This document shows positions 1 to 9,167 of a stretch of DNA of 64,000 bases, piece by piece. Position numbers and translations under genes: made by a program. Origin of the DNA: Lysobacterales bacterium (GTDB lineage: Bacteria > Pseudomonadota > Gammaproteobacteria > Xanthomonadales > Xanthomonadaceae); the NCBI GenBank assembly GCA_019510125.1, contig JAEKKX010000010.1:57280-121279 (forward strand), given 5' to 3'. Each line of letters opens with the position of its first letter. Position 1 is the stretch's first letter. Below the pieces are notes generated by a model. That model was not told the DNA's origin and searched no databases. It saw only the letters and a program-made list of their open reading frames with translations.

Positions 1-1079
1 ACCCGGCCGTAGCCGTTCTGCCAGCCGACGAACTGGACGCGGGCGTCGCCGGCGGCCTGGATCGGGGTGCCGGTGCTCGCCGCGTAGTCCACGCCCTTGT
101 GCATGCGCATGCGGCCCAGCACCGGGTGGTAGCGGTTGCCGAAGCTGGAGCTCAGCCGCGCGTACGGGATCGGCATGCGGATGAACGCCTTCTTCAGCGG
201 CCTGCCGTCGGAGGTGAAGTATTCCGGCCGGCCGTTGCGGTTGTGCAGGAAGGCGGTGTGCAGCTTGCCGTCGACGGTGAAGGCGGCGGCGAGGATCGGA
301 CCGGTGCGCTGGAGCTGGCCGTCGACCCAGGTCTGGTCGACCACCACGCTGAAGCGGTCGTCGGCGTCGAGGTCGGAATCGAAGTCGATGTCGTACTTGA
401 ACATCTCGTCGGTGAGCTGGTCCAGGTGCGCGCCCGACAGGCCGAGCTGGCGCGCCGAGCGGAACAGCGACCGGCCGACCTTGCCGCTGAGGACCACGGT
501 GCGCACGTCGACGTCGCGCTTGAGCACGGTTTCCTTGACCTTGCCGCCGCTGAGGTCGAGCTGGACGCGCTGGCCGTCGCTGCGCAGGTAGCGCAGGCCG
601 CGCAGCTTGCCGTTCACCGGCAGGTCCACCGCCAGCTCGGTCTTCGGCGTGAGCTGGCCGATCTCGGCCTTGACCCCGGGATGGTCGAGCACCCGCTTGA
701 GGTCGGCGTCGGAAATGCCGAGGACCCCGAACATGTGCTTGAGCGACGCGCCGCGACGGACCGTCACCGCATGCCAACTGTCGCCGAAGGTGCCGGAGGC
801 GCGCGCCATCGACAGCGGCGGCAGCCGCAGCGACAGGGTCTGCAGCGGACTGCCGGCCGGCGGCTGCTCCATCGGGGCGAAACCGGGCACGATCGTGCCC
901 AGCAGCGCGACCATGGTCGCGGTCAGGCTGACCTGGGCCCACTGCCGCCGGGTCCAGCGGCCGCGGAAATCGGGGGCGTCGCTCGGCGCGGGTGTGCGGG
1001 CGTCCTGCTCGCCGGCGATGCGCAGATTGCGCAGCCGAATCAGTCGATTGCGCAGAGCGCGGCTCGATGAAGTGGACAT
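1..1079 (-). CDS. M23 family metallopeptidase (murein DD-endopeptidase), partial, C-terminus beyond window
   Basis: The start codon is at 1079 and the frame stays open to the window edge (about 359 codons). The N-terminus is basic and cytoplasmic, with one membrane segment near residues 50-65 (VSLTATMVALLGTIVPGF), which suggests an anchored periplasmic enzyme. An OapA/LysM-like N-domain (VTVRRGASLKHMFGVLGIS) precedes the LytM domain, whose start shows SSSFGNRYHPVLGRMRMH and HKGVDYAA, the first zinc-ligand block. The HxH block lies outside the window. The family cleaves peptidoglycan cross-links during wall growth (MepM-like). It is divergent from tyrS, the usual arrangement in Xanthomonadaceae. 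The family call is firm; the exact substrate is inferred. Confidence 0.9.
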   Translation of the reverse strand, partial: MSTSSSRALRNRLIRLRNLRIAGEQDARTPAPSDAPDFRGRWTRRQWAQVSLTATMVALLGTIVPGFAPMEQPPAGSPLQTLSLRLPPLSMARASGTFGDSWHAVTVRRGASLKHMFGVLGISDADLKRVLDHPGVKAEIGQLTPKTELAVDLPVNGKLRGLRYLRSDGQRVQLDLSGGKVKETVLKRDVDVRTVVLSGKVGRSLFRSARQLGLSGAHLDQLTDEMFKYDIDFDSDLDADDRFSVVVDQTWVDGQLQRTGPILAAAFTVDGKLHTAFLHNRNGRPEYFTSDGRPLKKAFIRMPIPYARLSSSFGNRYHPVLGRMRMHKGVDYAASTGTPIQAAGDARVQFVGWQNGYGR

Positions 1080-1115
1080 CGAACGGAATCCCCCAGTCGG
1101 GACGGGCAAGGCGGT

Positions 1116-1145
1116 AACATAAGTTAGTCGAAAAGAGTGCGTCAA
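1116..1145 (-). promoter_or_regulatory. Predicted sigma-70 promoter of the M23 peptidase gene
   Basis: On the minus strand a TTGACG -35 box (1145-1140) is followed after 18 bp by TATGTT (1121-1116). Transcription would start about 30 nt upstream of the ATG at 1079. The GGGGGA just before the start can serve as a ribosome site. Prediction by eye only. Confidence 0.4.
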
Positions 1146-1149
1146 ATCC

Positions 1150-1177
1150 TTGACTGGATTGGTTTTTTTAGGATGAT
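1150..1177 (+). promoter_or_regulatory. Possible promoter for tyrS
   Basis: TTGACT at 1150 lies 16 bp before GATGAT (1172-1177, 4 of 6 to consensus) in the only AT-rich stretch of the divergent spacer. The leader to tyrS would be about 145 nt. A weak match, offered as the best candidate. Confidence 0.2.
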
Positions 1178-1328
1178 GAACTTAACTTCGATTTAACTCC
1201 GCGTTCAGTTTCACGGCCCGGATCGGTAAAGTTCCACGACCCGGACGCCCAACCGCGTCCCCTTCCGCGCGCGATTCGCCGCAAGCGGTCACGGTTCCCC
1301 CCTTTCTCCTGCCTTCGACGCCGCCCCG

Positions 1329-2549
1329 ATGCCCGATCCCGCCTTCGACCCCGCCGCCCTCGCCCTGATCGAACGCGGCGCCGACGAAATCCTCAAGCGC
1401 GAGGAGCTGGAGGCCCGTTCGAAGCTCGGCCGCCCGCTGCGCGTGAAGGCCGGCTTCGACCCGACCGCGCCGGACCTGCACCTCGGCCACACGGTGCTGC
1501 TGAACAAGATGCGGCAGTTCCAGGACCTCGGCCACCAGGTGATCTTCCTGATCGGCGACTTCACCGGGATGATCGGCGACCCCACCGGCAAGAACGCCAC
1601 CCGCAAGCCGCTGACCCGCGAGGACGTGCTGGCCAACGCCGAGACCTATGCCGAGCAGGTGTTCAAGGTGCTCGACCGCGAGCGCACCGAGGTCCGCTTC
1701 AACAGCGAGTGGTTCGGGAAGATGACCGCCGCCGACATGATCCGGCTCGCCGCGCAACACACGGTCGCGCGGATGCTGGAGCGCGACGACTTCGCCAAGC
1801 GCTACGCCGCGCAGCAGTCGATCGCGATCCACGAATTCCTCTACCCGCTGGTGCAGGGCTACGACTCGGTCGCGCTGGAGGCCGACGTCGAACTGGGCGG
1901 CACCGACCAGAAGTTCAACCTGCTGATGGGCCGCGGCCTGCAGGAGGCGCACGGCCAGAAGCCGCAGATCGTGCTGACCATGCCGCTGCTGGAGGGCCTG
2001 GACGGTGTCAACAAGATGTCGAAGTCGCTGGGCAACTACATCGGCATCGCCGAGCCGGCGATCGACATCGTCAACAAGACCATGAAGATCGGCGACGACC
2101 TGATGTGGCGCTGGATCGACCTGCTGAGCTTCGAGATCGGCATCGCCGAGGCGGCGCGGCTGAAGGCCGACGTCGCCGGCGGCGCGCTCAATCCGCGCGA
2201 CGTGAAGCTGCGCCTCGCCCGCGAACTGGCGGCGCGCTTCCACGACGCGGCCGCCGCCGAGACCGCGATCGCCGGCTGGCACGCCGCGGTGACCGGGCAG
2301 GGCGACACTTCGCTGCTGCCGCTGCACGAGGTGCGCATCCCCGCCGAGGGCCTGCGCATCGCCGCGCTGCTGACCGCCGCCGGCATCACCCCGAGCAACG
2401 CCGAGGCCGGCCGCAAGCTCAAGGAGCGCGCGGTGAGGGTCGATGGCAATGTGGTCGAGGATCCGGCCACCACCTTCGCCCCCGGCTTCGAGGGCGTGCT
2501 GCAGGTCGGCAAGCGCAACTTCGCCCGGGTGCGGCTGGTCGCGGGCTGA
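1329..2549 (+). CDS. tyrS: Tyrosine--tRNA ligase
   Basis: 406 residues, a full-length class I aminoacyl-tRNA synthetase that charges tRNA-Tyr in the cytoplasm. The HIGH-type signature is HLGH at residues 51-54 ([12 protein letters not shown]), and KMSKS is at 229-233. A C-terminal S4 RNA-binding domain (about 340-400, with [19 protein letters not shown]) follows the catalytic and anticodon regions. The motif pattern fits the TyrZ-like branch. The ATG at 1329 gives the expected N-terminus. The gene is monocistronic between a divergent M23 gene and a convergent effector gene. Confidence 0.97.
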   Translation: MPDPAFDPAALALIERGADEILKREELEARSKLGRPLRVKAGFDPTAPDLHLGHTVLLNKMRQFQDLGHQVIFLIGDFTGMIGDPTGKNATRKPLTREDVLANAETYAEQVFKVLDRERTEVRFNSEWFGKMTAADMIRLAAQHTVARMLERDDFAKRYAAQQSIAIHEFLYPLVQGYDSVALEADVELGGTDQKFNLLMGRGLQEAHGQKPQIVLTMPLLEGLDGVNKMSKSLGNYIGIAEPAIDIVNKTMKIGDDLMWRWIDLLSFEIGIAEAARLKADVAGGALNPRDVKLRLARELAARFHDAAAAETAIAGWHAAVTGQGDTSLLPLHEVRIPAEGLRIAALLTAAGITPSNAEAGRKLKERAVRVDGNVVEDPATTFAPGFEGVLQVGKRNFARVRLVAG

Positions 2550-2562
2550 GCCCGGCGGCGTG

Positions 2563-2698
2563 CGGCGATCCCGCGCCTCTGCCCGGGCGGCACGTGTGAT
2601 GATCCCGCGCCGCTGCGCGGGCGGGACGTGTGATGATCCCGCGCCGCTGCGCGGGCGGCACATGTGATGATCCCGCGCCGCTGCGCGGGCGGGATCGG
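2563..2698. repeat. Four 34-bp tandem repeats with internal palindromes
   Basis: Units begin at 2563, 2597, 2631 and 2665. Units 2-4 are nearly identical and the first is degenerate. Each carries CCCGCGC-cgct-GCGCGGG, a 7-bp stem with a 4-nt loop. The array fills the gap between the ends of the convergent genes tyrS and the DUF2235 gene, so it may act as a bidirectional transcription block. No T-tract is present. Confidence 0.85.
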
Positions 2699-2718
2699 GT
2701 CCGCTCACATCCTGCGGA

Positions 2719-4746
2719 TCACATGTGGCGTTGCGCCTGGGCCTGCGGATCCTGCGCCTGGTGCTGCGCGACCTGCTGCGGCTGCTGGACGAAGCCGGTG
2801 GCGTCGACCGGCTGCGTGTAGCGCAGGCCCTGCTGCGGGTCCAGTTGCGAGGCGACCACGGCGTTGCGGCCCTCGTGCTCGACCACGGTCAGCGCGTCGA
2901 TCGCGGTCAGGCCGTTGCCGCGGGCCTGCGACGCGATCCGCTCGGCGCCGACGACCAGGGCCTCCGGGTCCTGCGTCGCCCCGCCCAGCGCGGACAGTTG
3001 CTGGTGCGCCTGCGCGTACAGCGTGGGCGCGCGCTGGCCGTTCTGCGCGAACAGGTTGGCGTCGAGCGTGTGCAGCGAGTCGCGCATCGGCGCGCGCAGG
3101 GCGTCGTCGATGTCGACCGTGGCGTGGCGGACGAGGTTGCCGTGGGTGTCGCGCCGGTCCGCGATCACCAGCGCGTTGCGATCGCGGTCGAAGGTGATGT
3201 CGCCGATGCGGTCCATGCCCGCGTCCTTCGCCGCCAGCGCCACCGCCGCGGACAGGCGTCCGGCGGCGGAGTCGCCGACGGAGAGGATCGAGTGGCGGAT
3301 CTCCGATTCGCCGGCCGCGCCGCGCAGGATCTCCGCCGCGTGCGGATTGCTTTTCTCGTCCATCATCGACGCGATCCGGGTGGAGCTCTCCAGCAGCAGC
3401 TTGGTCGGGTCGATCTGGCGCTGGGTCGATTCCAGCGCGTAGGTCGCGTCGTGCGGCTTGGGCGTGTGCGCGTCGTTGGCGCGCGCGTCCAGCCGCGATT
3501 CGACCCCCGGCGGCGTCGGCCGGAAGTTGTCGTCGACCGATCCCCCGGGATGGGTGTGGACCGAATCGAGCGCCGGCATCGCCTTGCCGATGATGTTCGG
3601 ATCGACGCCGCTGCGCACGTGCTGGCCCTGCTGCACGGTGTTGCCGTCCTGGGTGCGGTCGGCGTACCAGTACTGGGTCTGGGCGTAGCCCAGGCGCTGG
3701 AACATCTTGGTGTTGGAGTCGTGGACGACGTACTGCTCCGGGTCGGGCGCGACCTTCTTGCAGATCTCGTGGCCGACGACCTTGTTGAGGTAGTCGCCCA
3801 TCAGGTTGGCGTTGATCTGCGCCAGTCCCTTGCCCGCGTCGTAGCCGCCGCCGATGTCCGAGTGGCAGCCGGCGACCTGGAGGTTGGCGAACCGGTCCGG
3901 GTCGGCGCGCACGATGTCGTCGGTCACGATCCGGTTCACCGGGAACAGCACCCGGTGCTCGTCGCGCGCGGTCAACTGCAGCGCCGAGGTGATGTTGCCG
4001 GGCAGCGAGCGGTCGTGCTGCTCGGCGATGCCGGTCGCGACCGGATCGTAGAGTCCGGCGACGATCGGCACCTTGCCCGGGGCGACCAGCTCGCCCCGCA
4101 GCTCGCGGAACTCGCGGATGTCCGGGAGGTCGCCCATCATCGGGTCTTGGGTGTCGTGACGATGGTCGTCGTTCTCCTGGGTGCGATAGCCGACCTCGGC
4201 GTGGATGCCGTACTTGCCGACCACCGACGCGAATTCCGCCGCCTCGACCGCGCCGCGGCTGAAGCCGAAGGTGATCACGCTGATCTCGGCGTCCGGGTTT
4301 TCCTGCTTCCATTGGCGGGTCTTGTCGCCGAGGTCCTTGTACATCTCCCAGACCCGGTCCTCGACCGAATTGCCGCGCGCGTTGTCCAGGGTGTTGCCCC
4401 AGGTGTTCTGGGTGCCGGGACCCTCGATGTAGCGGGCGTGCATGCGGCTGAACCCGGGGCTGTTCGGGCCGTCGCCGTGGATGAAGCGGTCGAAGTCGTC
4501 GTACAGCGCGTGGACGTTGGTCGATTCGGTCAGCGTCCGGGTCGCGTCGTTGCCGGTGCCGTCGAACGCGGCCACGAAGACGTAGCGGTTGGGGTTGCCG
4601 GTGATGTCGAACTCCGGAAGGTCGACGCGCATGCCCGACAGGCGGGTCGCCGCATCGTGGTAGGTCTGCAGGTCCTGCGGCGTCGCGTAATAGGCGTTCT
4701 GCATGCCGGGAACGGGCTCCCGGCCATCCGAGGCTTGGTAAGGCAT
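2719..4746 (-). CDS. DUF2235 (Tle1-like) alpha/beta-hydrolase with C-terminal XVIPCD; candidate antibacterial type IV secretion effector
   Basis: 675 residues from the ATG at 4746, chosen because AAGGA lies 7 nt upstream. The N-terminal half is a DUF2235 hydrolase: FDGTGND near residue 60, the nucleophile elbow GFSRGA with Ser163, and CHSDIGGGYD with His295, as in Tle1 phospholipases. The last 110 residues show the XVIPCD pattern (GLTAIDALTVVEHEGRNAVV, then a Gln-rich tail ending QAQAQRHM); a similar segment just before it (AKDAGMDRIGDITF) may be a second copy. There is no signal peptide. Known biology: XVIPCD proteins are injected into rivals by the Xanthomonadales T4SS. Inference: a lipid-attacking effector. 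No lipoprotein immunity gene adjoins it. Confidence 0.82.
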   Translation of the reverse strand: MPYQASDGREPVPGMQNAYYATPQDLQTYHDAATRLSGMRVDLPEFDITGNPNRYVFVAAFDGTGNDATRTLTESTNVHALYDDFDRFIHGDGPNSPGFSRMHARYIEGPGTQNTWGNTLDNARGNSVEDRVWEMYKDLGDKTRQWKQENPDAEISVITFGFSRGAVEAAEFASVVGKYGIHAEVGYRTQENDDHRHDTQDPMMGDLPDIREFRELRGELVAPGKVPIVAGLYDPVATGIAEQHDRSLPGNITSALQLTARDEHRVLFPVNRIVTDDIVRADPDRFANLQVAGCHSDIGGGYDAGKGLAQINANLMGDYLNKVVGHEICKKVAPDPEQYVVHDSNTKMFQRLGYAQTQYWYADRTQDGNTVQQGQHVRSGVDPNIIGKAMPALDSVHTHPGGSVDDNFRPTPPGVESRLDARANDAHTPKPHDATYALESTQRQIDPTKLLLESSTRIASMMDEKSNPHAAEILRGAAGESEIRHSILSVGDSAAGRLSAAVALAAKDAGMDRIGDITFDRDRNALVIADRRDTHGNLVRHATVDIDDALRAPMRDSLHTLDANLFAQNGQRAPTLYAQAHQQLSALGGATQDPEALVVGAERIASQARGNGLTAIDALTVVEHEGRNAVVASQLDPQQGLRYTQPVDATGFVQQPQQVAQHQAQDPQAQAQRHM

Positions 4747-5119
4747 CGTTCGGTCCTTGATCGTGAGGGGAATCGGCGCGTGACGCGGGTCTCCGTGCGA
4801 ACGCGAAACCGGTCGCGTCCGCGCCATCGGCGACCGGGGATCGCCGCAGCGTTCCCGGCCCGCGGTGCGGGAAGGCCGCGGTTCCGTGCGTCGTCCCCAT
4901 CGGCGTGTCCGCGCCGCGAATGCCGGGATACCATGCGGGTCTCGCGAGCGTCAATCGCAGCGGCCACGATCGTCCGGGCCCGCACGTCCGGGCCGGCACG
5001 TGTCGATCCGCTCGCGCCGGCATGCCCGCGGCCGGTGGCGGTGTCGATCGAAGCCACCCGGCGGATGCCCGCGCGTCCGGCCTCTGTCATGCTTGTCCGC
5101 CGCAACATGGCCTGCCGCC
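4747..5119. other. Divergent spacer, no gene recognised
   Basis: 373 bp between the start of the DUF2235 effector (minus) and the S9 peptidase (plus). Both promoters must lie here. I see no strong -35/-10 pair, repeat or RNA gene; CATGCT at 5088-5093 is the only -10-like hexamer near the peptidase start. Confidence 0.4.
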
Positions 5120-7267
5120 ATGGCCTCCCGCACACGCAACCTCTTCCTGCTCATGTCCCTGTCCCTGACCACGCCCGCCGCGGCATTGCCGCCGCCCCCC
5201 GATGCCGCGAAGCATCCCCACCGGGTCGAGGCCCCGCACGGCGCCGTGCGCGAGGATCCGTACTACTGGCTGCGCGACGACAAGCGCAAGGACAAGGCGG
5301 TGCTCGGCTATCTGGAGGCCGAGAACGCCTACGCCGACGCGGTGATGGCGCCGCTCAGGCCGCTGGAGGACGCGCTGTACGCGGAGATCGTCGGCCGGAT
5401 CAAGCAGGACGACGATTCGGTGCCCTACCGCGAGCGTGGCTGGTGGTATTCCACCCGCTACCGGACCGGCCAGGACAATCCGGTCTACCTGCGCGCGAAG
5501 GCCGCCGCCGACGGCAGCCGCAGCGACGAGGAACAGGTGCTGCTCGACGTCGAGGCGATGGCCCAAGGCAAGCGCTACTTCAAGGTCGACGCCTGGGAGG
5601 TCAGTCCGGACAACCGCCTGCTGGCCTGGGCCGAGGACGACAGCGGCCGTCGCCAGTACACCATCAGGATCAAGAACCTCGACACCGGCGAGATCCATCC
5701 CGACACCATCCACGGCGTCTCCACCGACCTGGTCTGGGCCGACGACAACCGCACCCTGTTCTACATCGAGAACGATCCCGAGACGCTGCTCACGGTGCGC
5801 GTGAAGAAGCACGTGGTGGGCACGCCGGTGGCGGACGACGCGCTGGTCTACGAGGAGCACGACGACAGCTTCTACATCGGCATCGGCCGCACCCGCGACG
5901 ACCGCTTCCTGTGCATCGACGTCGAGAGCACCGTCTCCAGCGAGACCCGCTGCGCCCCCGCCGCCGACCCCGCGACCTTCACCGTGCTCGCGCCGCGCGA
6001 GCGCGACGTCGAGTACGACGCCGACCACTTCGACGGCCGCTGGGTGATCCACACCAACGCCCCCGACGCCGCCGGCGGGCGCGCGCCGAACTACAGGCTG
6101 ATGACCGCGCCCGACGGCGCGACCTCGCGCGCGCAGTGGGTCGAATGGGTGCCGCACCGCGACGACGTGTTCATCGACGGCTACGAACTGTTCGACGGCT
6201 TCACCGCGATCGAGGAACGCTCCGGCGGCCTCCAGCGGATCCGCCTGCTCACTGCCGATGGCGAGCGCTTCGTGGACGCCGACGAGCCGGCGTACGCGAT
6301 GGGCCTGGACGTCAACGCCGAGCCCGACACCGAGTGGCTGCGCTACGACTACACGTCGATGACCACGCCGGACACCACCTACGAGCTCAACGTGCGCACC
6401 GGCGAACGCCGCCTGCTCAAGCGCCAGCCGGTGATCGGCTACGACCCGGCGCAGTACGTCACCGAGCGGGTGTGGGCGCCCGCCCGCGACGGCACCCGGA
6501 TCCCGGTGTCGCTGGTCTACCGCAAGGGCTTCAGGCGCGACGGCACCGCGGCCCTGCTGCAGTACGGCTACGGCAGCTACGGCCTGGCGATGGACCCCGA
6601 CTTCAGCGTCTCGGTGGTCAGCCTGCTGGACCGCGGCATGGTCTTCGCCATCGCCCACATCCGCGGCGGCCAGGAGATGGGCCGCCAGTGGTACGACGAC
6701 GGCAAGCTCGAACACAAACTCAACACCTTCACCGACTTCATCGACGTCACCGACCACCTGGTGCGCGAGGGCTACGCCGCGAAGGACCGCGTCGCCGGCT
6801 ACGGCGGCAGCGCCGGCGGCCTGCTGATGGGCGCGGTGGCGAACATGGCCCCGGAGAAGTACCGCGTGATCCTGTCGCAGGTCCCGTTCGTGGACGTGGT
6901 CACCACGATGCTCGACCCGAGCATCCCGCTGACCACCAACGAGTACGACGAGTGGGGCAATCCCGAGGACAAGGCCGACTACGACTACATGCTGACCTAC
7001 TCGCCCTACGACAACCTGCGCGCGCAGGCCTACCCGGCGATGTTCGTCGGCACCGGCCTGTGGGACTCGCAGGTGCAGTACTGGGAGCCGGCGAAGTACG
7101 TCGCGCGGCTGCGCGACCTGAACACGTCGGAGGCGCCGGTGGTGTTCCGGACCAACATGGACGCCGGCCACGGCGGCAAGTCCGGCCGTTTCCGCCGCTA
7201 TCGCGAACAGGCCGAGATGTACGCCTTCCTGCTCGACCGCCTGGGCGCCACCGCCCGGGTCGATTGA
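5120..7267 (+). CDS. S9 family serine oligopeptidase (oligopeptidase B / prolyl oligopeptidase type)
   Basis: 715 residues from the ATG at 5120; this start gives a cleavable signal (MASRTRNLFLLMSLSLTTPAAA), so the enzyme is probably periplasmic. An N-terminal beta-propeller (PYYWLRDD, YLEAENAY) is followed by the alpha/beta-hydrolase domain with Ser564 in GGSAGG, Asp649 and His684 in DAGHGGKSG. These signatures favour protease II (oligopeptidase B, which cleaves short peptides after Arg/Lys) over strict prolyl oligopeptidase. Length matches the family. Upstream in-frame sequence has no credible start. Confidence 0.93.
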   Translation: MASRTRNLFLLMSLSLTTPAAALPPPPDAAKHPHRVEAPHGAVREDPYYWLRDDKRKDKAVLGYLEAENAYADAVMAPLRPLEDALYAEIVGRIKQDDDSVPYRERGWWYSTRYRTGQDNPVYLRAKAAADGSRSDEEQVLLDVEAMAQGKRYFKVDAWEVSPDNRLLAWAEDDSGRRQYTIRIKNLDTGEIHPDTIHGVSTDLVWADDNRTLFYIENDPETLLTVRVKKHVVGTPVADDALVYEEHDDSFYIGIGRTRDDRFLCIDVESTVSSETRCAPAADPATFTVLAPRERDVEYDADHFDGRWVIHTNAPDAAGGRAPNYRLMTAPDGATSRAQWVEWVPHRDDVFIDGYELFDGFTAIEERSGGLQRIRLLTADGERFVDADEPAYAMGLDVNAEPDTEWLRYDYTSMTTPDTTYELNVRTGERRLLKRQPVIGYDPAQYVTERVWAPARDGTRIPVSLVYRKGFRRDGTAALLQYGYGSYGLAMDPDFSVSVVSLLDRGMVFAIAHIRGGQEMGRQWYDDGKLEHKLNTFTDFIDVTDHLVREGYAAKDRVAGYGGSAGGLLMGAVANMAPEKYRVILSQVPFVDVVTTMLDPSIPLTTNEYDEWGNPEDKADYDYMLTYSPYDNLRAQAYPAMFVGTGLWDSQVQYWEPAKYVARLRDLNTSEAPVVFRTNMDAGHGGKSGRFRRYREQAEMYAFLLDRLGATARVD

Positions 7268-7300
7268 CCGGCCGGCCGGGCACGCGCCGGGCGGGGCACG

Positions 7301-7329
7301 TTCCGTCCGGCGGCCCCGGCGGCTACACT
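7301..7329 (+). promoter_or_regulatory. Predicted promoter giving a leaderless lptM transcript
   Basis: TTCCGT (7301-7306), 17 bp, TACACT (7324-7329). Transcription would start at about 7336, the A of the ATG, implying a leaderless mRNA. The same -10/6 nt/ATG spacing recurs at ubiE, 34084 and 40567. Confidence 0.35.
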
Positions 7330-7335
7330 GCGCGC

Positions 7336-7542
7336 ATGAACCTCCGCGCCGCGTCCGTCCTGCTCGTCCTCGTCCTCGCCGCCGCGCTCTCGGGCTGCGG
7401 CAACAAGGGCCCGCTCGTGCTGCCCGACGCGCCGGCGGCCGATGCCGACGCCGGCGTCGCCCCGCCTCCCGCCGCCGATGCCGCCGTCACCGCCACGCCG
7501 TCGCCCCCCGCGGACGATGCCGCGAAGGCGCCGCCCCGCTGA
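7336..7542 (+). CDS. lptM: Small lipoprotein LptM/LppL (YifL-like)
   Basis: 68 residues. A lipoprotein signal with lipobox LSGC is followed by GNKGPLVLP, the conserved start of the LptM family, which assists maturation of the LptD outer-membrane LPS translocon. The rest is an Ala/Pro/Asp-rich low-complexity tail. The stop is 3 nt before dapF, so the two are probably co-transcribed. In many gamma-proteobacteria lysA sits between them; here it is absent. Confidence 0.88.
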   Translation: MNLRAASVLLVLVLAAALSGCGNKGPLVLPDAPAADADAGVAPPPAADAAVTATPSPPADDAAKAPPR

Positions 7543-7545
7543 GCC

Positions 7546-8427
7546 ATGAGCGGGTCCGGCGCGCCGCTGCGCTTCACCAAGATGCATGGCGCCGGCAACG
7601 ACTTCGTCGTGCTCGACCTGCGCCCGCACGCGGGCCGTCCGCCGCCGCGCGCGCTCGATACCGCGCTGTGCCGGGCGCTCGCCGACCGCCACACGGGCAT
7701 CGGCTGCGACCAGATCCTCACCATCGAACCGCCGCGCACGCTCGGCGCCGCCGCCGCCTACGGCATCCGCAACGCCGACGGCTCGGCCGCCGGCCAGTGC
7801 GGCAACGGCGCGCGCTGCGTCGCCGCGTGGGTCCTGCGCGACAGCGTCGAGGTCGATCCGGAGCGCTGCCTGGTCGATCGTTTCCGGCTCGACAGCCCGG
7901 CCGGCACCCATGACGTGGACGTGCTCGACCTGCACCACTACCGGATCGGCATGGGCCGCCCGGACTTCGCGCCGGCGCGCATCCCGCTGCGCGGCTTCGA
8001 CGCCGCGCGCGAGGTCTACCCGCTGGCCTTCGGCGGCGAGATCGTCGAACTCGGCGCGGTCTCGATGGGCAACCCGCACGCGGTGATCGAGGTCGCCGAC
8101 GTCGACGCCGCGCCGGTCGCCACCTTCGGCCCCGCGGTGCAGGCGCACGAAGCCTTCCCCGATTCGGTCAACGTCGGTTTCGCGCAGGTCCTCGCGCGCG
8201 ACCGCATCCGCCTGCGCGTGTACGAGCGCGGCGTGGGCGAGACCCTGGCCTGCGGCAGCGGCGCCTGCGCGGCGGCGGCGGTGCTGATGCGCCGCGGCCG
8301 GATCGACCGCGACGTCGCGGTCGAACTGCCCGGCGGCACGCTGCGCGTGACCTGGCCGGACGACGAGACGGGGCTGGCGATGTCCGGTCCCGCGGCCTTC
8401 GTGTTCGAGGGCGAATGGCGGGGATGA
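7546..8427 (+). CDS. dapF: Diaminopimelate epimerase
   Basis: 293 residues. It interconverts LL- and meso-diaminopimelate in lysine and peptidoglycan synthesis. The N-terminal [13 protein letters not shown], the first catalytic cysteine in [15 protein letters not shown] and the second in [13 protein letters not shown] are all present. It overlaps or abuts the DUF484 gene downstream, in the conserved dapF-DUF484-xerC order. Confidence 0.97.
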   Translation: MSGSGAPLRFTKMHGAGNDFVVLDLRPHAGRPPPRALDTALCRALADRHTGIGCDQILTIEPPRTLGAAAAYGIRNADGSAAGQCGNGARCVAAWVLRDSVEVDPERCLVDRFRLDSPAGTHDVDVLDLHHYRIGMGRPDFAPARIPLRGFDAAREVYPLAFGGEIVELGAVSMGNPHAVIEVADVDAAPVATFGPAVQAHEAFPDSVNVGFAQVLARDRIRLRVYERGVGETLACGSGACAAAAVLMRRGRIDRDVAVELPGGTLRVTWPDDETGLAMSGPAAFVFEGEWRG

Positions 8428-8492
8428 GCGCGCCCGGTCGCGGTGGACCGCGCGGGCACCTGACTGGCAACGACGAGGCACGGGACGTGGAC

Positions 8493-9167
8493 ATGTACGA
8501 CAAAGAAAAGATCGGCGCACACGAGATCGCGGCCTGGCTGCGCCGGCATCCGACCTTCCTGCAGCAGTTCCCGGACCTCGCGATCAGCCTGGTGGTGCCG
8601 CGCGAGCAGGGCCCGGCGGCGTCGCTCGCCGGCTACCAGCTCGAGATCCTGCGCGACAAGAACCGCGAACTGAACCGCCGCCTGCACGAGCTGTTCGCCA
8701 ACGCCCAGGAGAACGAACGCCTGGCGGTGCGCACCCACCAGTTGACCCTGGCGCTGATGAAGCAGACCGCCGCGGCCGACACCGTGCGCGCCATGGCCGC
8801 GAGCCTGGAAGAGGATTTCGACGGCGACCTGGTGCGCCTGGTGCTGCTGGCGCCGGTGGCGGGGCTGGACGCCGCCGAATGGCTGCAGACGCTGGACCAG
8901 GCCGACCCGCGGCTGGCGCCGTTCCGCGACTGCCTCAAGAGCGGCGAACCGATCTGCGGCCGGCTGCAGCCGGAGAAGAACGTCGTGCTCTACGGCGACC
9001 GCGCCGAGGACGTGCAGTCCAGCGCGCTGCTGCCGCTGCCCGGCCTCGGCCTGATCGCGGTCGGCAGCCGCGACGGCAATCGTTTCTATCCCGGCATGGG
9101 CACGCTGTTCCTGCGGATGATGGGCGAGGCGTTCGCGGCGGCGATGGGGCGCTTCGGCGATCGCTGA
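8493..9167 (+). CDS. DUF484 family protein
   Basis: 224 residues from ATG 8493 (MYDKEKIGAHEIAAWLRRHP), the start that matches the family N-terminus. In-frame ATGs at 8415 and 8424 overlap the end of dapF and would add 23-26 residues. The pattern is typical: HPxFLxxxPDL at the front, a helical stretch with LRDKNRELNRRL (coiled coil), then a GAF-like domain ending in FLRMMGEAFAAAM. Function is unknown; it is conserved between dapF and xerC. Its TGA overlaps the next ATG (TGATG). Confidence 0.88.
   Translation: MYDKEKIGAHEIAAWLRRHPTFLQQFPDLAISLVVPREQGPAASLAGYQLEILRDKNRELNRRLHELFANAQENERLAVRTHQLTLALMKQTAAADTVRAMAASLEEDFDGDLVRLVLLAPVAGLDAAEWLQTLDQADPRLAPFRDCLKSGEPICGRLQPEKNVVLYGDRAEDVQSSALLPLPGLGLIAVGSRDGNRFYPGMGTLFLRMMGEAFAAAMGRFGDR

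Noticed and set aside
2563..2698. CRISPR array
   Set aside because: Repeats are contiguous 34-bp units with no unique spacers and no cas genes.
2725..7542. Very long plus-strand open frame (1605 codons)
   Set aside because: It runs antisense through the DUF2235 gene and in another frame through the peptidase; the sequence is Arg/Val-rich GC-shadow with no domain.
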